In this document: positions 27,718-37,684 of the stretch, one piece after another
Numbering within the stretch: the first letter of the stretch is position 1
How the letters are laid out: each line of letters begins with the position of its first letter
DNA from: Bacteroidales bacterium
Lineage (GTDB): Bacteria; Bacteroidota; Bacteroidia; Bacteroidales; Marinilabiliaceae
Assembly: GCA_024401365.1 (NCBI GenBank)
Contig: JAKSLE010000010.1
Span: forward strand, 1 to 64,000
Direction: 5' to 3'
Length of the DNA: 64,000 bases
Program-made: the position numbers and the translations under genes
Notes under the pieces: model-generated
Seen by the model: the letters and a program-made list of their open reading frames with translations, nothing else
What the model was told of the DNA's origin: nothing
The model's database searches: none

Positions 27718-28014
27718 TGGTGCGCTACGGGCGTATTTGGACATATTTTATGCATTTTTTACCATTTTTTTCTTTTCTACGTTACGACTAGAAAAATTTT
27801 GGATACGTGAGAGGTAATGCTTTTAAGGTTTCAATATTAACTTTGTAATTGGTAGATAGACCTAAAATGAGACCTAAAAGCATATAAATACACAAGCACG
27901 TTGGAGCAAGGGAGAATTGCTGCTGACGTGTTTTTTATCTCTGATAGTCCCGAGGGTATCTACGTCGAAATTGACAATTATTAAACATAGCATAAATAAT
28001 AAACTAGCAAGCAA
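27718..28014 (+). promoter_or_regulatory. Leader and control region of the xylan operon
   Basis: This gap contains a -7 candidate TAACTTTG (27838-27845), two direct copies of AGACCTAAAA (27858-27867 and 27870-27879, 12-bp period) and a terminator-like hairpin (27897-27936). The leader before the transporter ATG would be about 165 nt, long for this genome. Confidence 0.55.
27897..27936 (+). terminator. Attenuator-like hairpin in the xylan operon leader
   Basis: CACGT (27897-27901) pairs with ACGTG (27926-27930), and inside it AGCAA (27905-27909) pairs with TTGCT (27917-27921). Six T follow directly. It lies between the promoter candidate and the first gene. Confidence 0.55.
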
Positions 28015-29412
28015 ATGAATACAAACCAGAATGAGCAGACAGGCTTCTATAAATTAAGCTGGGCTCAGCGTATCGGTTATGGCTCTGGTGATTTGGCCCA
28101 GAACCTTATTTTCCAGACAGTGGCTGTGTACATGATGCTGTACATGACTACAGTATTGAAAATCAGTCCTGAGTTCGTAGGTACACTTATCCTTGTGGTA
28201 CGACTACTCGACTGTATTTGGTCTCCAGTGGTGGGACGTTACATCGACAACAACAATCCAAAATTCGGCAAATACCGTTCTTACCTCTTCTATGGTGGTA
28301 TTCCTTTGACAATCGCAGCTTGTCTGCTCATGCTCCCTCAGGTGGCTGAGTGGTCGGAAGCTTCGAAGATGGCTTATGCCGTATTCAGCTACGGTATATT
28401 GAGTATGATCTACTCTGTTGTCAACATCCCATACGGCTCTATCATGGCAAGTATGACACGTGACAACGACGAGGTTCTCAAGCTTACATCAACACGTATG
28501 GTTTGCGCCAACATCGGTCAGATTATCGTTCAGGCAGGTTTTCCAATAGGGTTGGCTATTTTCGCTGGCGCAGTCATCAACTGGGACCAGGCAATTTTTA
28601 TGGCTATCGGCACAATTCCTGCCTTCGTCATCCTTCCTTCTCTTCCTTTCTTGAAGAGCCTTTTTGGTAAGAAGGGTCTCTACTACTCACTTCTAGCTAT
28701 CGGATTCATCGGTTTTGCTATCCTCTACATCATCCCTAACGTGGCTGACGTGGCAGATTGCAAGGTTCTTATACAGACCGCTAAGGTAATGACAGGTGTG
28801 GGCCTGCTTGTAGGTTCGCTCATGTGGGCTCTTGTTCCTGAGGTTATCACCGAGGCTGAGTATCGCACAGGCAACCGTCCAGCTGCTACTGTAAATGCTC
28901 TTGCTTGTGTGGCATTCAAAGCCGGCTTCTCTATCGCAGGATGGATTACTCCTATGGTTATGGGTTGGATTGGTTTCAATCTCTCTAGCGAGTCTTCAGC
29001 TCTCGAGACAGACCCATACGCATGGTTCTCTGTAACATCGCTATTCGCAGTTGCAGGTCTTGCCCTCCTATTCTACTGCTTTAAGAGCTGTAAGGAGAAT
29101 ATTGCAACTACACCAGAGAAGCCTGTTACTTACGGTGAAATGTTTGCTGAGTTTAAGGCCAACAAGTGCCTTCAGTTGATGATCGGAATCTTCGTTGTTG
29201 TATTCCTCGCATCATTCATCAGTGGCCCAGTAAATGCTTACTATATGGATTTGGCAAAATATTCTGAGACAGTTCAGAACGCCATACTCTGGTTTACCAC
29301 AATTATTCCAGCACTACTCCTTTTAGTAGTAGCATTCCTCATCTACAAGTATCCTCTTACTGACGAGAAGATTGATGAGATGAACAGAACTATTGAAGCG
29401 CGAAATAAATAA
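28015..29412 (+). CDS. GPH-family glycoside/cation symporter (xyloside transporter)
   Basis: This 465-residue major facilitator protein has about 12 hydrophobic helices and the glycoside-pentoside-hexuronide signature at its start (QRIGYGSGDLAQNLIF) and in the first loops (LDCIWSPVVGRYIDNN). MelB- and XynB-like symporters bring oligosaccharides across the inner membrane with Na+ or H+. It heads a cluster with GH10, GH43 and GH67, so xylo-oligosaccharides are the likely cargo. GH10 follows after 22 nt. Confidence 0.92.
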   Translation: MNTNQNEQTGFYKLSWAQRIGYGSGDLAQNLIFQTVAVYMMLYMTTVLKISPEFVGTLILVVRLLDCIWSPVVGRYIDNNNPKFGKYRSYLFYGGIPLTIAACLLMLPQVAEWSEASKMAYAVFSYGILSMIYSVVNIPYGSIMASMTRDNDEVLKLTSTRMVCANIGQIIVQAGFPIGLAIFAGAVINWDQAIFMAIGTIPAFVILPSLPFLKSLFGKKGLYYSLLAIGFIGFAILYIIPNVADVADCKVLIQTAKVMTGVGLLVGSLMWALVPEVITEAEYRTGNRPAATVNALACVAFKAGFSIAGWITPMVMGWIGFNLSSESSALETDPYAWFSVTSLFAVAGLALLFYCFKSCKENIATTPEKPVTYGEMFAEFKANKCLQLMIGIFVVVFLASFISGPVNAYYMDLAKYSETVQNAILWFTTIIPALLLLVVAFLIYKYPLTDEKIDEMNRTIEARNK

Positions 29413-29434
29413 TTAAAACAGAAAGTAATTACAC

Positions 29435-30610
29435 ATGAAAAAGCATCTTTTTAATGTGTGTATTGTAAGTGCAATGTGTATGTTTGCGATTGCTTCATGC
29501 TCTCAGCCAGCAGAGCAGAAGGAAGCGCCAAAGTCTATGCAGTTGCGTTCTCTTATCCCTAATGAGAACATTCTTATTGGTGCAACAGTTAACCAATGGT
29601 TAGTTGCAGCTGACCTCGGTCAGGCAGAACATAAAATCGACGATCCTAGCTACCAGCTCGTTGGTAGCTCTGAGCAGATGATGATTGAAGTCGGTGTGGT
29701 TCCTACACAGTTCAACTGTGTTACATCTGAGAACTGTATGAAGTCGGAGGTCATCGCTCCTAAAAAGGGAGAGTTTGACTGGGTTCTTGCAGATCAGTTC
29801 ATTGAGTATGCTCAAAAGCACAACCTGACAGCCATTGGCCACACTCCAATCTGGCATTCTCAGACAGCAAAGTGGATTTGCCACAATGAGGATGGCTCTT
29901 TGGTATCGGCCGATCAGCTTAAGGCTAACATTAAGGAGTATATCACAGGTGTCTACACTCGATACAAGGGTAAGATCAAGGGCTATGATGTTGTGAATGA
30001 GGCTATCGAGGACGATGGTTCTTATCGCAATAGCTTGTTCTACCAGATTATGGGTGAGGAGTTCATCGACTGGTCGTTCCAGTGCGCTATGGAGGTTGAT
30101 CCAGACGCAGAGCTCTACTATAACGACTATTCAATGTCAGCTCCTGGTAAGCGTGCTACAGTAGTAGAACTTATCAAGCGTCTCAAGAGCAAGGGTATCC
30201 GTATCGATGCTGTGGGTCTTCAGACACATATCGGCATGGATTTCCCAGACTTGGCTGAGTACGAGAAGTCTGTTCAGGATTTCATTGCTGCAGGCGTAGA
30301 CGTTCAGCTCACAGAGACAGATATGTCAATCCTCCCTAATCCTTATACAGGTGCAGATGTTGCTACTCGTTTCGAGTACACAGCTGAGAAGGACCCATAT
30401 AAGGATGGTGTTATTCCAGAGGAGAGACTTAAAGCTTGGCAAGACCGTTACAAGGAGTTGTTCGGTATCGTTAATAAGTATGCCGACCATGTTAAGCGTG
30501 TGACTTTCTGGGGTGTTACTGATGCATCTTCATGGAAAAATGATTTCCCAATCCCTGGCCGTACAGATTATCCATTACCTTTCGGCAGAGATGGTAAATT
30601 CAAATTTTAA
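29435..30610 (+). CDS. GH10 endo-beta-1,4-xylanase, lipoprotein
   Basis: This 391-residue enzyme cuts the xylan backbone. It has a lipoprotein signal (FAIASC, Cys about residue 22), so it is lipid-anchored outside the cytoplasm. The GH10 barrel carries the acid/base Glu in DVVNEAIED and the nucleophile Glu in VQLTETDMS, with WGVTDASSW near the end. There is no carbohydrate-binding module. It sits 22 nt after the transporter and 18 nt before GH43. Confidence 0.96.
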   Translation: MKKHLFNVCIVSAMCMFAIASCSQPAEQKEAPKSMQLRSLIPNENILIGATVNQWLVAADLGQAEHKIDDPSYQLVGSSEQMMIEVGVVPTQFNCVTSENCMKSEVIAPKKGEFDWVLADQFIEYAQKHNLTAIGHTPIWHSQTAKWICHNEDGSLVSADQLKANIKEYITGVYTRYKGKIKGYDVVNEAIEDDGSYRNSLFYQIMGEEFIDWSFQCAMEVDPDAELYYNDYSMSAPGKRATVVELIKRLKSKGIRIDAVGLQTHIGMDFPDLAEYEKSVQDFIAAGVDVQLTETDMSILPNPYTGADVATRFEYTAEKDPYKDGVIPEERLKAWQDRYKELFGIVNKYADHVKRVTFWGVTDASSWKNDFPIPGRTDYPLPFGRDGKFKF

Positions 30611-30628
30611 TACATTACTAAAATAAAT

Positions 30629-31663
30629 ATGGTACCAAAGCGTTATCTTTTCCCTGCCGACTATATGGCAGATCCATCCGTTCATATTTTCAACGGTAAG
30701 ATTTATATATACCCAAGTCACGACTGGGAGGCATCCAATGTCGAGAATGACAATGGCGACCAGTACATCATGAAGGATTATCATGTTCTTCGTATCGATG
30801 GTGACCCAATGACTGGTAAGGTAGTAGACTGTGGTTGCGTACTCCGTCAGGAGGATATTCCATGGGCAGGCCGTCAGCTTTGGGACTGCGACGTTCAGGA
30901 GTATGAGGTAGAAGTTCCTACAAATGCTGAGGAGCAGGCTGCAGGTATGGGCTTTAGCAAGAAGATCAAGAAGTATATCATGTACTTCCCTCTTAAGGAC
31001 CGTAACGATGTATTCCATTGGGGTGCTGCTATCGCAGATAATCCAGAGGGTCCATTCATTCCTCAGGCAGCTCCAATCCCAGGTAGCTATAGCATCGATA
31101 TGTGCGCATTCCGTGATGATGCAGATGACGAGGTTTATGTATACTTCGGTGGCCTTTGGGGTGGACAGCTCCAGCGCTACAAGGATAATATCCACCTCGA
31201 GACTCCATACCTTCCAGAGGGTAAGCAGGACGCACTCCCTAGCCGTTGCGTAAGACTTACTAAGGATGGTCTCAACTACGCAGAGGCTCCACGCCCTATC
31301 CTCGTAGTTGATGAGAAGGGTAATCCTCTTAAGGCTGACGATCCTCACCGTTTCTTCGAGGCTTCTTGGACATTCAAGAAGGACGGTAAGTACTATTTCT
31401 CATACTCAACAGGCGATAGCCACCTCCTCTGCTATGCAGTAGGTAATAACCCTTATGGTCCTTTCACATACCAGGGCGAGATCCTTACTCCAGTAGTAGG
31501 TTGGACTACTCACCACGCAATCATCGAGTTCCAGGGCAAGTGGTACTTGTTCCACCACGACTCAGTGCCATCAGGCGGTAAGTCATGGCTCCGCTCTCTC
31601 AAGGTCTGCGAGATCGAGTGGGACGAGAATGGCAAGATTAAAACTATCAACGGCGTAGATTAG
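30629..31663 (+). CDS. GH43 family glycosidase (beta-xylosidase / arabinofuranosidase)
   Basis: The 344-residue protein has the five-bladed GH43 propeller. The catalytic base is the Asp in ADPSVHIF, the pKa-modulating Asp is in SIDMCAFRDD, and the acid Glu is in FFEASWTFKKDGK. No signal peptide is seen, so it should act in the cytoplasm on imported xylo-oligosaccharides. The exact sugar (xylose or arabinose) is not decided by motif. A strong terminator follows. Confidence 0.93.
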   Translation: MVPKRYLFPADYMADPSVHIFNGKIYIYPSHDWEASNVENDNGDQYIMKDYHVLRIDGDPMTGKVVDCGCVLRQEDIPWAGRQLWDCDVQEYEVEVPTNAEEQAAGMGFSKKIKKYIMYFPLKDRNDVFHWGAAIADNPEGPFIPQAAPIPGSYSIDMCAFRDDADDEVYVYFGGLWGGQLQRYKDNIHLETPYLPEGKQDALPSRCVRLTKDGLNYAEAPRPILVVDEKGNPLKADDPHRFFEASWTFKKDGKYYFSYSTGDSHLLCYAVGNNPYGPFTYQGEILTPVVGWTTHHAIIEFQGKWYLFHHDSVPSGGKSWLRSLKVCEIEWDENGKIKTINGVD

Positions 31664-31691
31664 GTTTGTTTGATATATTAGTTTGATTAAG

Positions 31692-31724
31692 TCAGGGAGT
31701 CGTCAATCATACGCGATTCCCTGA
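31692..31724 (+). terminator. Terminator of the transporter-GH10-GH43 operon
   Basis: TCAGGGA pairs with TCCCTGA, with a further TCG/CGA inside, followed by six T. It lies 28 nt past the GH43 stop. Confidence 0.88.
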
Positions 31725-31783
31725 TTTTTTCTAATATCAGCAAAAATATGACGCATTGATAGATAATGAAGCTATATAATAGC

Positions 31784-31791
31784 TATATTTG
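31784..31791 (+). promoter_or_regulatory. -7 element of ilvE
   Basis: TATATTTG lies 39 nt before the ilvE start, after the GH43 terminator, so ilvE is independently transcribed. Confidence 0.55.
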
Positions 31792-31830
31792 CTACACTTT
31801 TAGAGATTCACTTATAAAGTATAAGATTTT

Positions 31831-32856
31831 ATGGACAACAATGCAATCGATTGGGGAAAGTTAGGTTTCCAATATATGGATACCGACTACAACGTTCGTT
31901 GTTATTATCGCAACGGAGAGTGGGGCGAGATCGAAGTAAGCTCGTCGAATGTTATCAACTTGCACATGGCAGCTACATGTCTTCACTACGGCCAGGAGGC
32001 TTTTGAGGGCTTGAAGGCATTCCGTGGCAAAGATGGTAAGATTCGAGTCTTCCGTATGGAGGAGAACGCAAAGCGATTGCAGAAGACTTCTGATGGTATC
32101 TTGCTCGCTAAGCTTCCTATCGAAAAGTTCTGTGAGGCAGTTAAAAAGGTTATCAAGCTCAATGAGCGCTTCGTGCCACCTTATGAGTCTGGTTGCTCAC
32201 TATATATCCGCCCTCTTCTCATCGGTACAGGTGCGAAGATCGGTGTAGGTCCTTCAGACGAGTATCTTTTCATGATATTCGTATCTCCAGTAGGCCCTTA
32301 CTTCAAGGATGGCTTCAAGGCTACTCCAGTATGTATCCTTCGTGGATACGACCGTGCTGCTCCTCTCGGAACAGGTACATTTAAGGTTGGTGGTAACTAT
32401 GCCGCTTCCCTCGTTCCTGGTTCGCTTGGTAAGCAGATGGGCTACTCTGCAGTACTCTACCTCGACGCTAAGGAGAAAAAGTATGTAGATGAGTGCGGTC
32501 CAGCTAACTTCTTCGGTATCAAGAACAATACATACGTAACTCCAAAGTCAACATCTATCCTTCCTTCTATCACAAACATGAGTTTGCAGCAGTTGGCTAA
32601 GGATTTCGGTATGACTGTTGAGCAGCGCCAGATCCCTGAGGATGAGCTCGCTACTTTCGAGGAGGCAGGCGAGTGCGGTACAGCAGCAGTAGTTTCTCCT
32701 ATCTGCCGTATTGACGACAAGGATCTCAACAAGAGTTACGAGTACAGCAAGGATGGTAAGCCAGGCCCTATCTGTACTAAGTTCTACAATACCCTCCGCG
32801 CTATCCAATATGGCGACATGGAGGATACTCACGGTTGGGTAACAATTATCGACTAA
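31831..32856 (+). CDS. ilvE: Branched-chain amino acid aminotransferase
   Basis: This PLP fold-type IV enzyme makes the last step of valine, leucine and isoleucine synthesis. The 341-residue protein is of the long BCAT type. The PLP lysine is in GTFKVGGNYAASL, and the tail carries EECGTAAVVSPI-like sequence around residue 275. It stands between GH43 and GH67 of the xylan cluster but has its own promoter, so its placement looks incidental. leuB and the citramalate synthase are 27 kb away. Confidence 0.96.
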   Translation: MDNNAIDWGKLGFQYMDTDYNVRCYYRNGEWGEIEVSSSNVINLHMAATCLHYGQEAFEGLKAFRGKDGKIRVFRMEENAKRLQKTSDGILLAKLPIEKFCEAVKKVIKLNERFVPPYESGCSLYIRPLLIGTGAKIGVGPSDEYLFMIFVSPVGPYFKDGFKATPVCILRGYDRAAPLGTGTFKVGGNYAASLVPGSLGKQMGYSAVLYLDAKEKKYVDECGPANFFGIKNNTYVTPKSTSILPSITNMSLQQLAKDFGMTVEQRQIPEDELATFEEAGECGTAAVVSPICRIDDKDLNKSYEYSKDGKPGPICTKFYNTLRAIQYGDMEDTHGWVTIID

Positions 32857-32912
32857 TATTGGTTGATGAGTATATAGCAGTAATATTAATAAAATAAAAG
32901 AATAATATAGCA

Positions 32913-35021
32913 ATGAAGATCACAACTAGACTTTCTTTCATTGCACTGATTATACTTTTACTCCATATTACTACAGCATGCGAGAGGCAACGTATTGTAA
33001 CCAAAGACAATACGCTGCCTCTTTGGCTTACTGAGGAGAAATCTGTGGAGTCTAGTAGTTTTGAGGTGCATGTAATACCAAATTACCACGTCGGTAATAC
33101 AAATTCTATTAGCGAAGATCAAAAACAAATCATCAATTGGTTCTCAAACCAAATAAAGAGCGTCAGCAATACTGATATTACTATTCTTGACAATGATGAG
33201 GCCCTTGGCAACGAAGGTTACCGTATGTATGTGAAGAATAATGTCTTGTTTATCGAGGCTAATACTGGAGCCGGTGCTTTTTATGCCGCTTTCGCCGCTC
33301 GTCGAATCGAAGCTACAGAGGGTAGCCTCCCTTCTCAGCCTTTGGTAGAGAAACCGCAATTCGACCTTCGAGTCCTCAACCATTGGGATAATCTTGATGG
33401 CACAGTAGAACGAGGTTATGCGGGTAAGTCTCTCTGGAAATGGGAACAGCTCCCTGATACTATCTCTCCAAGATATGCAGCCTATGCCTTGTCTTGCGCG
33501 TCAGTCGGTATCAATACTGTTGTACTTAACAATGTAAATGCCTCTCCAGAAATACTAACAGATGAATATCTCGTTAAGGTAGCCGCATTGGCCAATGTCT
33601 TCCGTCCATATAATATCAAGGTAATGCTCTCGGTGAATTTCTCTTCTCCGTCTGCTCTCGATAAGTCTATCAAGGATGCCGACCCTCTTCGCCCAGAGGT
33701 ACGTGCTTGGTGGAAGGAACGCGCCGACAAGATATATGAACTTATCCCCGATTTTGCTGGATTCTTGGTGAAAGCCAACAGCGAGGGTCTCCCTGGCCCT
33801 CTCGACTTCGGTCGCACTCACGCCGATGGCGCTAATATGCTCGCCGAGGCTCTCGAACCTCACAATGGTATCGTCATGTGGCGCGCTTTCGTCTATTCTC
33901 CATCTGATGCCGACCGCGCTAAGCAGGCTTACCTGGAGTTTAAGCCTTACGATGGCCAGTTTAAGGATAATGTAATTATCCAAATCAAGAATGGCCCTAT
34001 CGACTTCCAGCCTCGTGAGCCATTCAGCCCTCTCTTTGGAGCTTTGCAGAAGACGGATATGATGGTCGAACTCCAAATTACTCAGGAGTACACAGGTCAT
34101 GCCAACCACCTATGCTACCTCTCGCCTATGTGGAAGGAGTGTCTCGATGCAGATACTTATAATGGTACAGATCATTCTACAATCAAAGCTCAGACCAAGG
34201 CAGCTAAAATATCTGCTATAGCGGGTGTGACTAATCTGGGCGATGATGAGGTGTGGTGCGCCAACGAATTGGCTCAGGCCAACTGGTACGCTTTCGGTCG
34301 CTTGGCGTGGAATCCTGATCTCTCTTCAGAGCAGATCGCTCAGGAGTGGGTAGCTCAGTCTTTCAATTCTATGCCCGAGAAAGAGAAATCTTCTATGGTG
34401 AAGATGTTGTGCGATTCCCGCGAAATGGTTGTCGACTACATGATGCCTCTCGGCCTCCACCATATCTTCGCATGGGGTCACCACTATGGTCCAGAGCCTT
34501 GGTGCGCTATCCCAGGTGCCCGCCCAGACTGGATGCCTAGCTATTACCATCGCGCCGATTCTCTGGGCCTCGGTTTCGACCGCTCGCCTTCTGGTAGCAG
34601 GGGTAATGAGCAGTACAACGCCCCATTGTGCGATTTGTATGGTGATATAAATAAATGTCCTGATGAGCAACTCCTCTGGTTCCATCACGCAGCTTGGGAT
34701 CATAAGATGCAGAGCGGTCGCACTCTTTGGGACGAACTTTGCTTCCGATACAACCGCGGTATGCAGGCTGCCGAGGCTCAGTACCAGCTGTGGCAGTCGT
34801 TCAAGCCTTATATGTCTGTAGAAGCTTGGACAAATGTCAACCGTCGTATGGATATCCAGGCTAAGGATGCCCGCTGGTGGCACGACGGATGCTTACTCTA
34901 TTTCCAGACTTTTAGCAAAATGCCTATTCCAGAGGGTACAAAATTGAACCTCGAGGATATGCAGAAATTCCATATCCAGATAGATAATTACACTTGTGCT
35001 CCTAAGGGATATATAGATTGA
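32913..35021 (+). CDS. GH67 alpha-glucuronidase, lipoprotein
   Basis: This 702-residue enzyme removes 4-O-methyl-glucuronic acid from xylo-oligosaccharide ends. A hydrophobic signal with lipobox HITTAC (Cys about residue 23) points to export and lipid anchoring, unlike cytoplasmic forms in some bacteria. An N-terminal GH67 beta domain precedes the barrel, which contains VLNHWDNLDGTVERGYAG, GFLVKANSEGLPGP and the late MGLGHHIF-like stretch (PLGLHHIFAWGHHYGP). It completes the xylan set together with GH10 and GH43. Confidence 0.95.
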   Translation: MKITTRLSFIALIILLLHITTACERQRIVTKDNTLPLWLTEEKSVESSSFEVHVIPNYHVGNTNSISEDQKQIINWFSNQIKSVSNTDITILDNDEALGNEGYRMYVKNNVLFIEANTGAGAFYAAFAARRIEATEGSLPSQPLVEKPQFDLRVLNHWDNLDGTVERGYAGKSLWKWEQLPDTISPRYAAYALSCASVGINTVVLNNVNASPEILTDEYLVKVAALANVFRPYNIKVMLSVNFSSPSALDKSIKDADPLRPEVRAWWKERADKIYELIPDFAGFLVKANSEGLPGPLDFGRTHADGANMLAEALEPHNGIVMWRAFVYSPSDADRAKQAYLEFKPYDGQFKDNVIIQIKNGPIDFQPREPFSPLFGALQKTDMMVELQITQEYTGHANHLCYLSPMWKECLDADTYNGTDHSTIKAQTKAAKISAIAGVTNLGDDEVWCANELAQANWYAFGRLAWNPDLSSEQIAQEWVAQSFNSMPEKEKSSMVKMLCDSREMVVDYMMPLGLHHIFAWGHHYGPEPWCAIPGARPDWMPSYYHRADSLGLGFDRSPSGSRGNEQYNAPLCDLYGDINKCPDEQLLWFHHAAWDHKMQSGRTLWDELCFRYNRGMQAAEAQYQLWQSFKPYMSVEAWTNVNRRMDIQAKDARWWHDGCLLYFQTFSKMPIPEGTKLNLEDMQKFHIQIDNYTCAPKGYID

Positions 35022-35080
35022 CAATATTTATTTATTATCTTTTAACTAAGTGGATAGTACATACTTAGAAAGAGATAGAT

Positions 35081-35088
35081 TAACTTTG
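35081..35088 (+). promoter_or_regulatory. -7 element of typA
   Basis: TAACTTTG lies 38 nt before the typA start. No good -33 TTG is present. Confidence 0.5.
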
Positions 35089-35126
35089 CCACGAAAATTT
35101 TCGCTTAGGAATAAATAATTGATTTA

Positions 35127-36935
35127 ATGCAGAAGATACGTAACGTAGCCATAATAGCTCACGTCGACCATGGTAAGACAACTCTTGTTGATAAGATGTT
35201 GCATGCGGCTAAGCTATTCCGCGACAATCAGAAGGTTGGTGACCTCTTGATGGATAATAACGAGCTCGAACGCGAGCGTGGTATAACAATTCTTGCTAAG
35301 AACTGTGCCGTACAGTGGGGCGATTATCGCATCAATATCATCGATACTCCAGGCCACTCCGATTTCGGTGGCGAGGTTGAACGCGTACTTAATATGGCTG
35401 ATGGCGTTCTCTTGTTGGTCGACGCTTTCGAGGGCCCTATGCCTCAGACTCGTTTCGTACTTCAAAAAGCTATACAGTTGGGCCTCAAGCCTATCGTAGT
35501 TATCAACAAGGTGGATAAACCTAACTGCCGCCCTGAGGAGGTATACGAAAAGGTGTTCGACCTTATGTTCGCCCTCGAGGCAACTGAGGAGCAGCTCGAT
35601 TTCCCAACTATCTATGGCTCAGCTAAGAATAATTGGATGTCTACCGATTGGAAGGTTATGACAGATAATATCGATGTCGTATTCGATACCATCATCAAGC
35701 ATATCCCAGCTCCTAAGGTAGTGGAGGGTACACCTCAAATGTTGGTGACTTCTCTCGAGTACTCAAATTATACAGGCCGTATCGCTATCGGTCGCGTTAC
35801 TCGTGGCGAACTCCGCACAAATATGGATATCAGCCTATGCAAACGCGATGGCCGTATCCAGAAGATGCGAATCAAGGATCTTTACCTCTACGACGGTATG
35901 GGTAAGACTAAGGTCGACGTGGTTCCTTGTGGCGAAATATGTGCTATCGTTGGTCTCGAGGGCTTCGAAATCGGCGATACAGTGGCTGATGCTATCAACC
36001 CAGAACCTCTCGATCCTATCGCTATCGATGAGCCTACAATGTCTATGTTGTTCACAATCAACAACTCTCCTTTCTTCGGCAAGGATGGTAAATTTGTGAC
36101 TTCTCGCCATATCAAGGATCGTCTCGATCGCGAACTCGAGAAAAACTTGGCTCTCCGCGTCGAGGAGACAGATTCTGCCGATTCATGGAACGTATTCGGC
36201 CGAGGCGTACTCCACTTGTCTGTCCTCATCGAGACTATGCGTCGCGAGGGATACGAACTTCAGGTTGGTCAGCCTCAGGTTATCGTCAAGGAAATCGACG
36301 GCAAAAAGTGCGAGCCTATCGAGGAGTTGACTATCGACCTCCCAGAGGATTGCTCTGGTAAGGCTATCGAAATGGTTACTCAACGTAAGGGCGAACTTAC
36401 AAATATGGAGCGTAAGGGCGATCGTATCCACCAGGAGTTCAAAATCCCTTCTCGTGGTATCATAGGCCTCCGCTCAAACCTTATGACTGCTTCGGCTGGC
36501 GAGGCTATCATGGCTCACCGCCTCCTCGGATTCGAACCTTGGAAGGGCCCTATCGAAAAACGTACTACCGGCTCCCTCATCGCTATGGAGAGCGGTACAG
36601 CTTTCGCATACGCTCTCGGTAAACTCCAGGATCGCGGTAAGTTCTTTATCAACCCTCAGGATGAGGTCTACGCCGGTCAGGTAGTAGGCGAAAATACTCG
36701 CGAGGGCGATATCGTACTCAATGTTACAAAGTCTAAAAAGTTGACCAACATGCGCGCCAGCGGTTCCGACGAGGCTGTGCACTTGGCTCCTCCTGTAACT
36801 TTCTCTCTCGAAGAGGCTCTCGAATATATCCAGGGCGATGAGTATGTAGAGGTTACTCCTCACGCAATGCGCCTCCGTAAAATCCTCCTCAACGAGGTGG
36901 ACCGTAAGCGTATGGCTAAGCGAGACCAGGAATAA
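35127..36935 (+). CDS. typA: Translational GTPase TypA/BipA
   Basis: This 602-residue ribosome-binding GTPase assists 50S assembly and stress adaptation. The G-domain motifs are AHVDHGKTT (G1), the effector RGITI (G2), DTPGHSDF (G3) and NKVDKP (G4). EF-G-like domains II, III and V follow, and the TypA-specific C-terminal domain is seen from about residue 490. Codons are strongly biased to CTC, ATC and GCT, consistent with good expression. It stands alone between two terminator/promoter boundaries. Confidence 0.97.
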   Translation: MQKIRNVAIIAHVDHGKTTLVDKMLHAAKLFRDNQKVGDLLMDNNELERERGITILAKNCAVQWGDYRINIIDTPGHSDFGGEVERVLNMADGVLLLVDAFEGPMPQTRFVLQKAIQLGLKPIVVINKVDKPNCRPEEVYEKVFDLMFALEATEEQLDFPTIYGSAKNNWMSTDWKVMTDNIDVVFDTIIKHIPAPKVVEGTPQMLVTSLEYSNYTGRIAIGRVTRGELRTNMDISLCKRDGRIQKMRIKDLYLYDGMGKTKVDVVPCGEICAIVGLEGFEIGDTVADAINPEPLDPIAIDEPTMSMLFTINNSPFFGKDGKFVTSRHIKDRLDRELEKNLALRVEETDSADSWNVFGRGVLHLSVLIETMRREGYELQVGQPQVIVKEIDGKKCEPIEELTIDLPEDCSGKAIEMVTQRKGELTNMERKGDRIHQEFKIPSRGIIGLRSNLMTASAGEAIMAHRLLGFEPWKGPIEKRTTGSLIAMESGTAFAYALGKLQDRGKFFINPQDEVYAGQVVGENTREGDIVLNVTKSKKLTNMRASGSDEAVHLAPPVTFSLEEALEYIQGDEYVEVTPHAMRLRKILLNEVDRKRMAKRDQE

Positions 36936-36960
36936 TATTTCTAGTATATCAAACATCATT

Positions 36961-36994
36961 AAAGTCCCATGGGCCGCGCGCTTCGTGGGACTTT
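36961..36994 (+). terminator. Terminator of typA
   Basis: A 9-bp stem (AAAGTCCCA/TGGGACTTT) with a GC-rich loop lies 25 nt after the stop. Confidence 0.88.
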
Positions 36995-37057
36995 TACTTA
37001 TTTTCTAACCCTAACCTATATTGTTACGTATACCCACCCAACGAAACACAGTATATT

Positions 37058-37636
37058 ATGAGACGATTCTTTCAATATTTCTTTCAGGGACTCTTGTATA
37101 CAGTCCCAATAGCAGTCACTATATGGGTGCTGGTATGGGCCGTACGCGCCACAGATAGCATTTTTAAGTGGCTCGGTGAAGATACAATTTTCGATTTCCC
37201 AGGACGCGGTATCCTTATCATATTGATTCTGATCACTTTAGTGGGCTACTTCGCTCCTAAACTGGTCACTCCCCGCTTTTCTTCTTGGTGGCAAAACCTA
37301 TTGAAGCGTATTCCTTTGGTCAACCTCATTTATTCTTCCGTCAAGGATATCATGGATGCCTTCGTAGGTAAACAAAAACGTTTCGGAACCCCAGTCTTGG
37401 TCTGCATGGATAAAGATAATATCCAGCATCGCCTGGGCTTCATAACCTCAGAGGACCTCTCTAAGGTGGGCGTCAAGGATGGAAAAATAGCCATCTACTT
37501 CCCTATTTCCTACGGTATGTTCGGCGAACTCATCATCGTGCCTGCCGATAGGGTGGAGAAACTCGATGCCTCTTCTGCCGATGTCATGAAGTTCGTAGTC
37601 TCAGGTGGCGTCGTCAAAATGGACGATAAGGAGTAA
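37058..37636 (+). CDS. DUF502 membrane protein
   Basis: The 192-residue protein has two N-terminal membrane helices (about residues 8-30 and 50-70) and a soluble C-terminal part with PLVNLIYSSVKDIMDAF and IYFPISYGMFGELIIVP, typical of DUF502. Function is unknown. It is 48 nt ahead of the DprA-like gene and may be cotranscribed. Confidence 0.88.
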   Translation: MRRFFQYFFQGLLYTVPIAVTIWVLVWAVRATDSIFKWLGEDTIFDFPGRGILIILILITLVGYFAPKLVTPRFSSWWQNLLKRIPLVNLIYSSVKDIMDAFVGKQKRFGTPVLVCMDKDNIQHRLGFITSEDLSKVGVKDGKIAIYFPISYGMFGELIIVPADRVEKLDASSADVMKFVVSGGVVKMDDKE

Positions 37637-37684
37637 TCCATTAATATATTAACCTACTTAAACATCAAAATTCCTCAAACTCGT

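Noticed and set aside
35293-35499. Frames inside typA
   Set aside because: Frame-shifted shadows of typA; typA itself has no frameshift.
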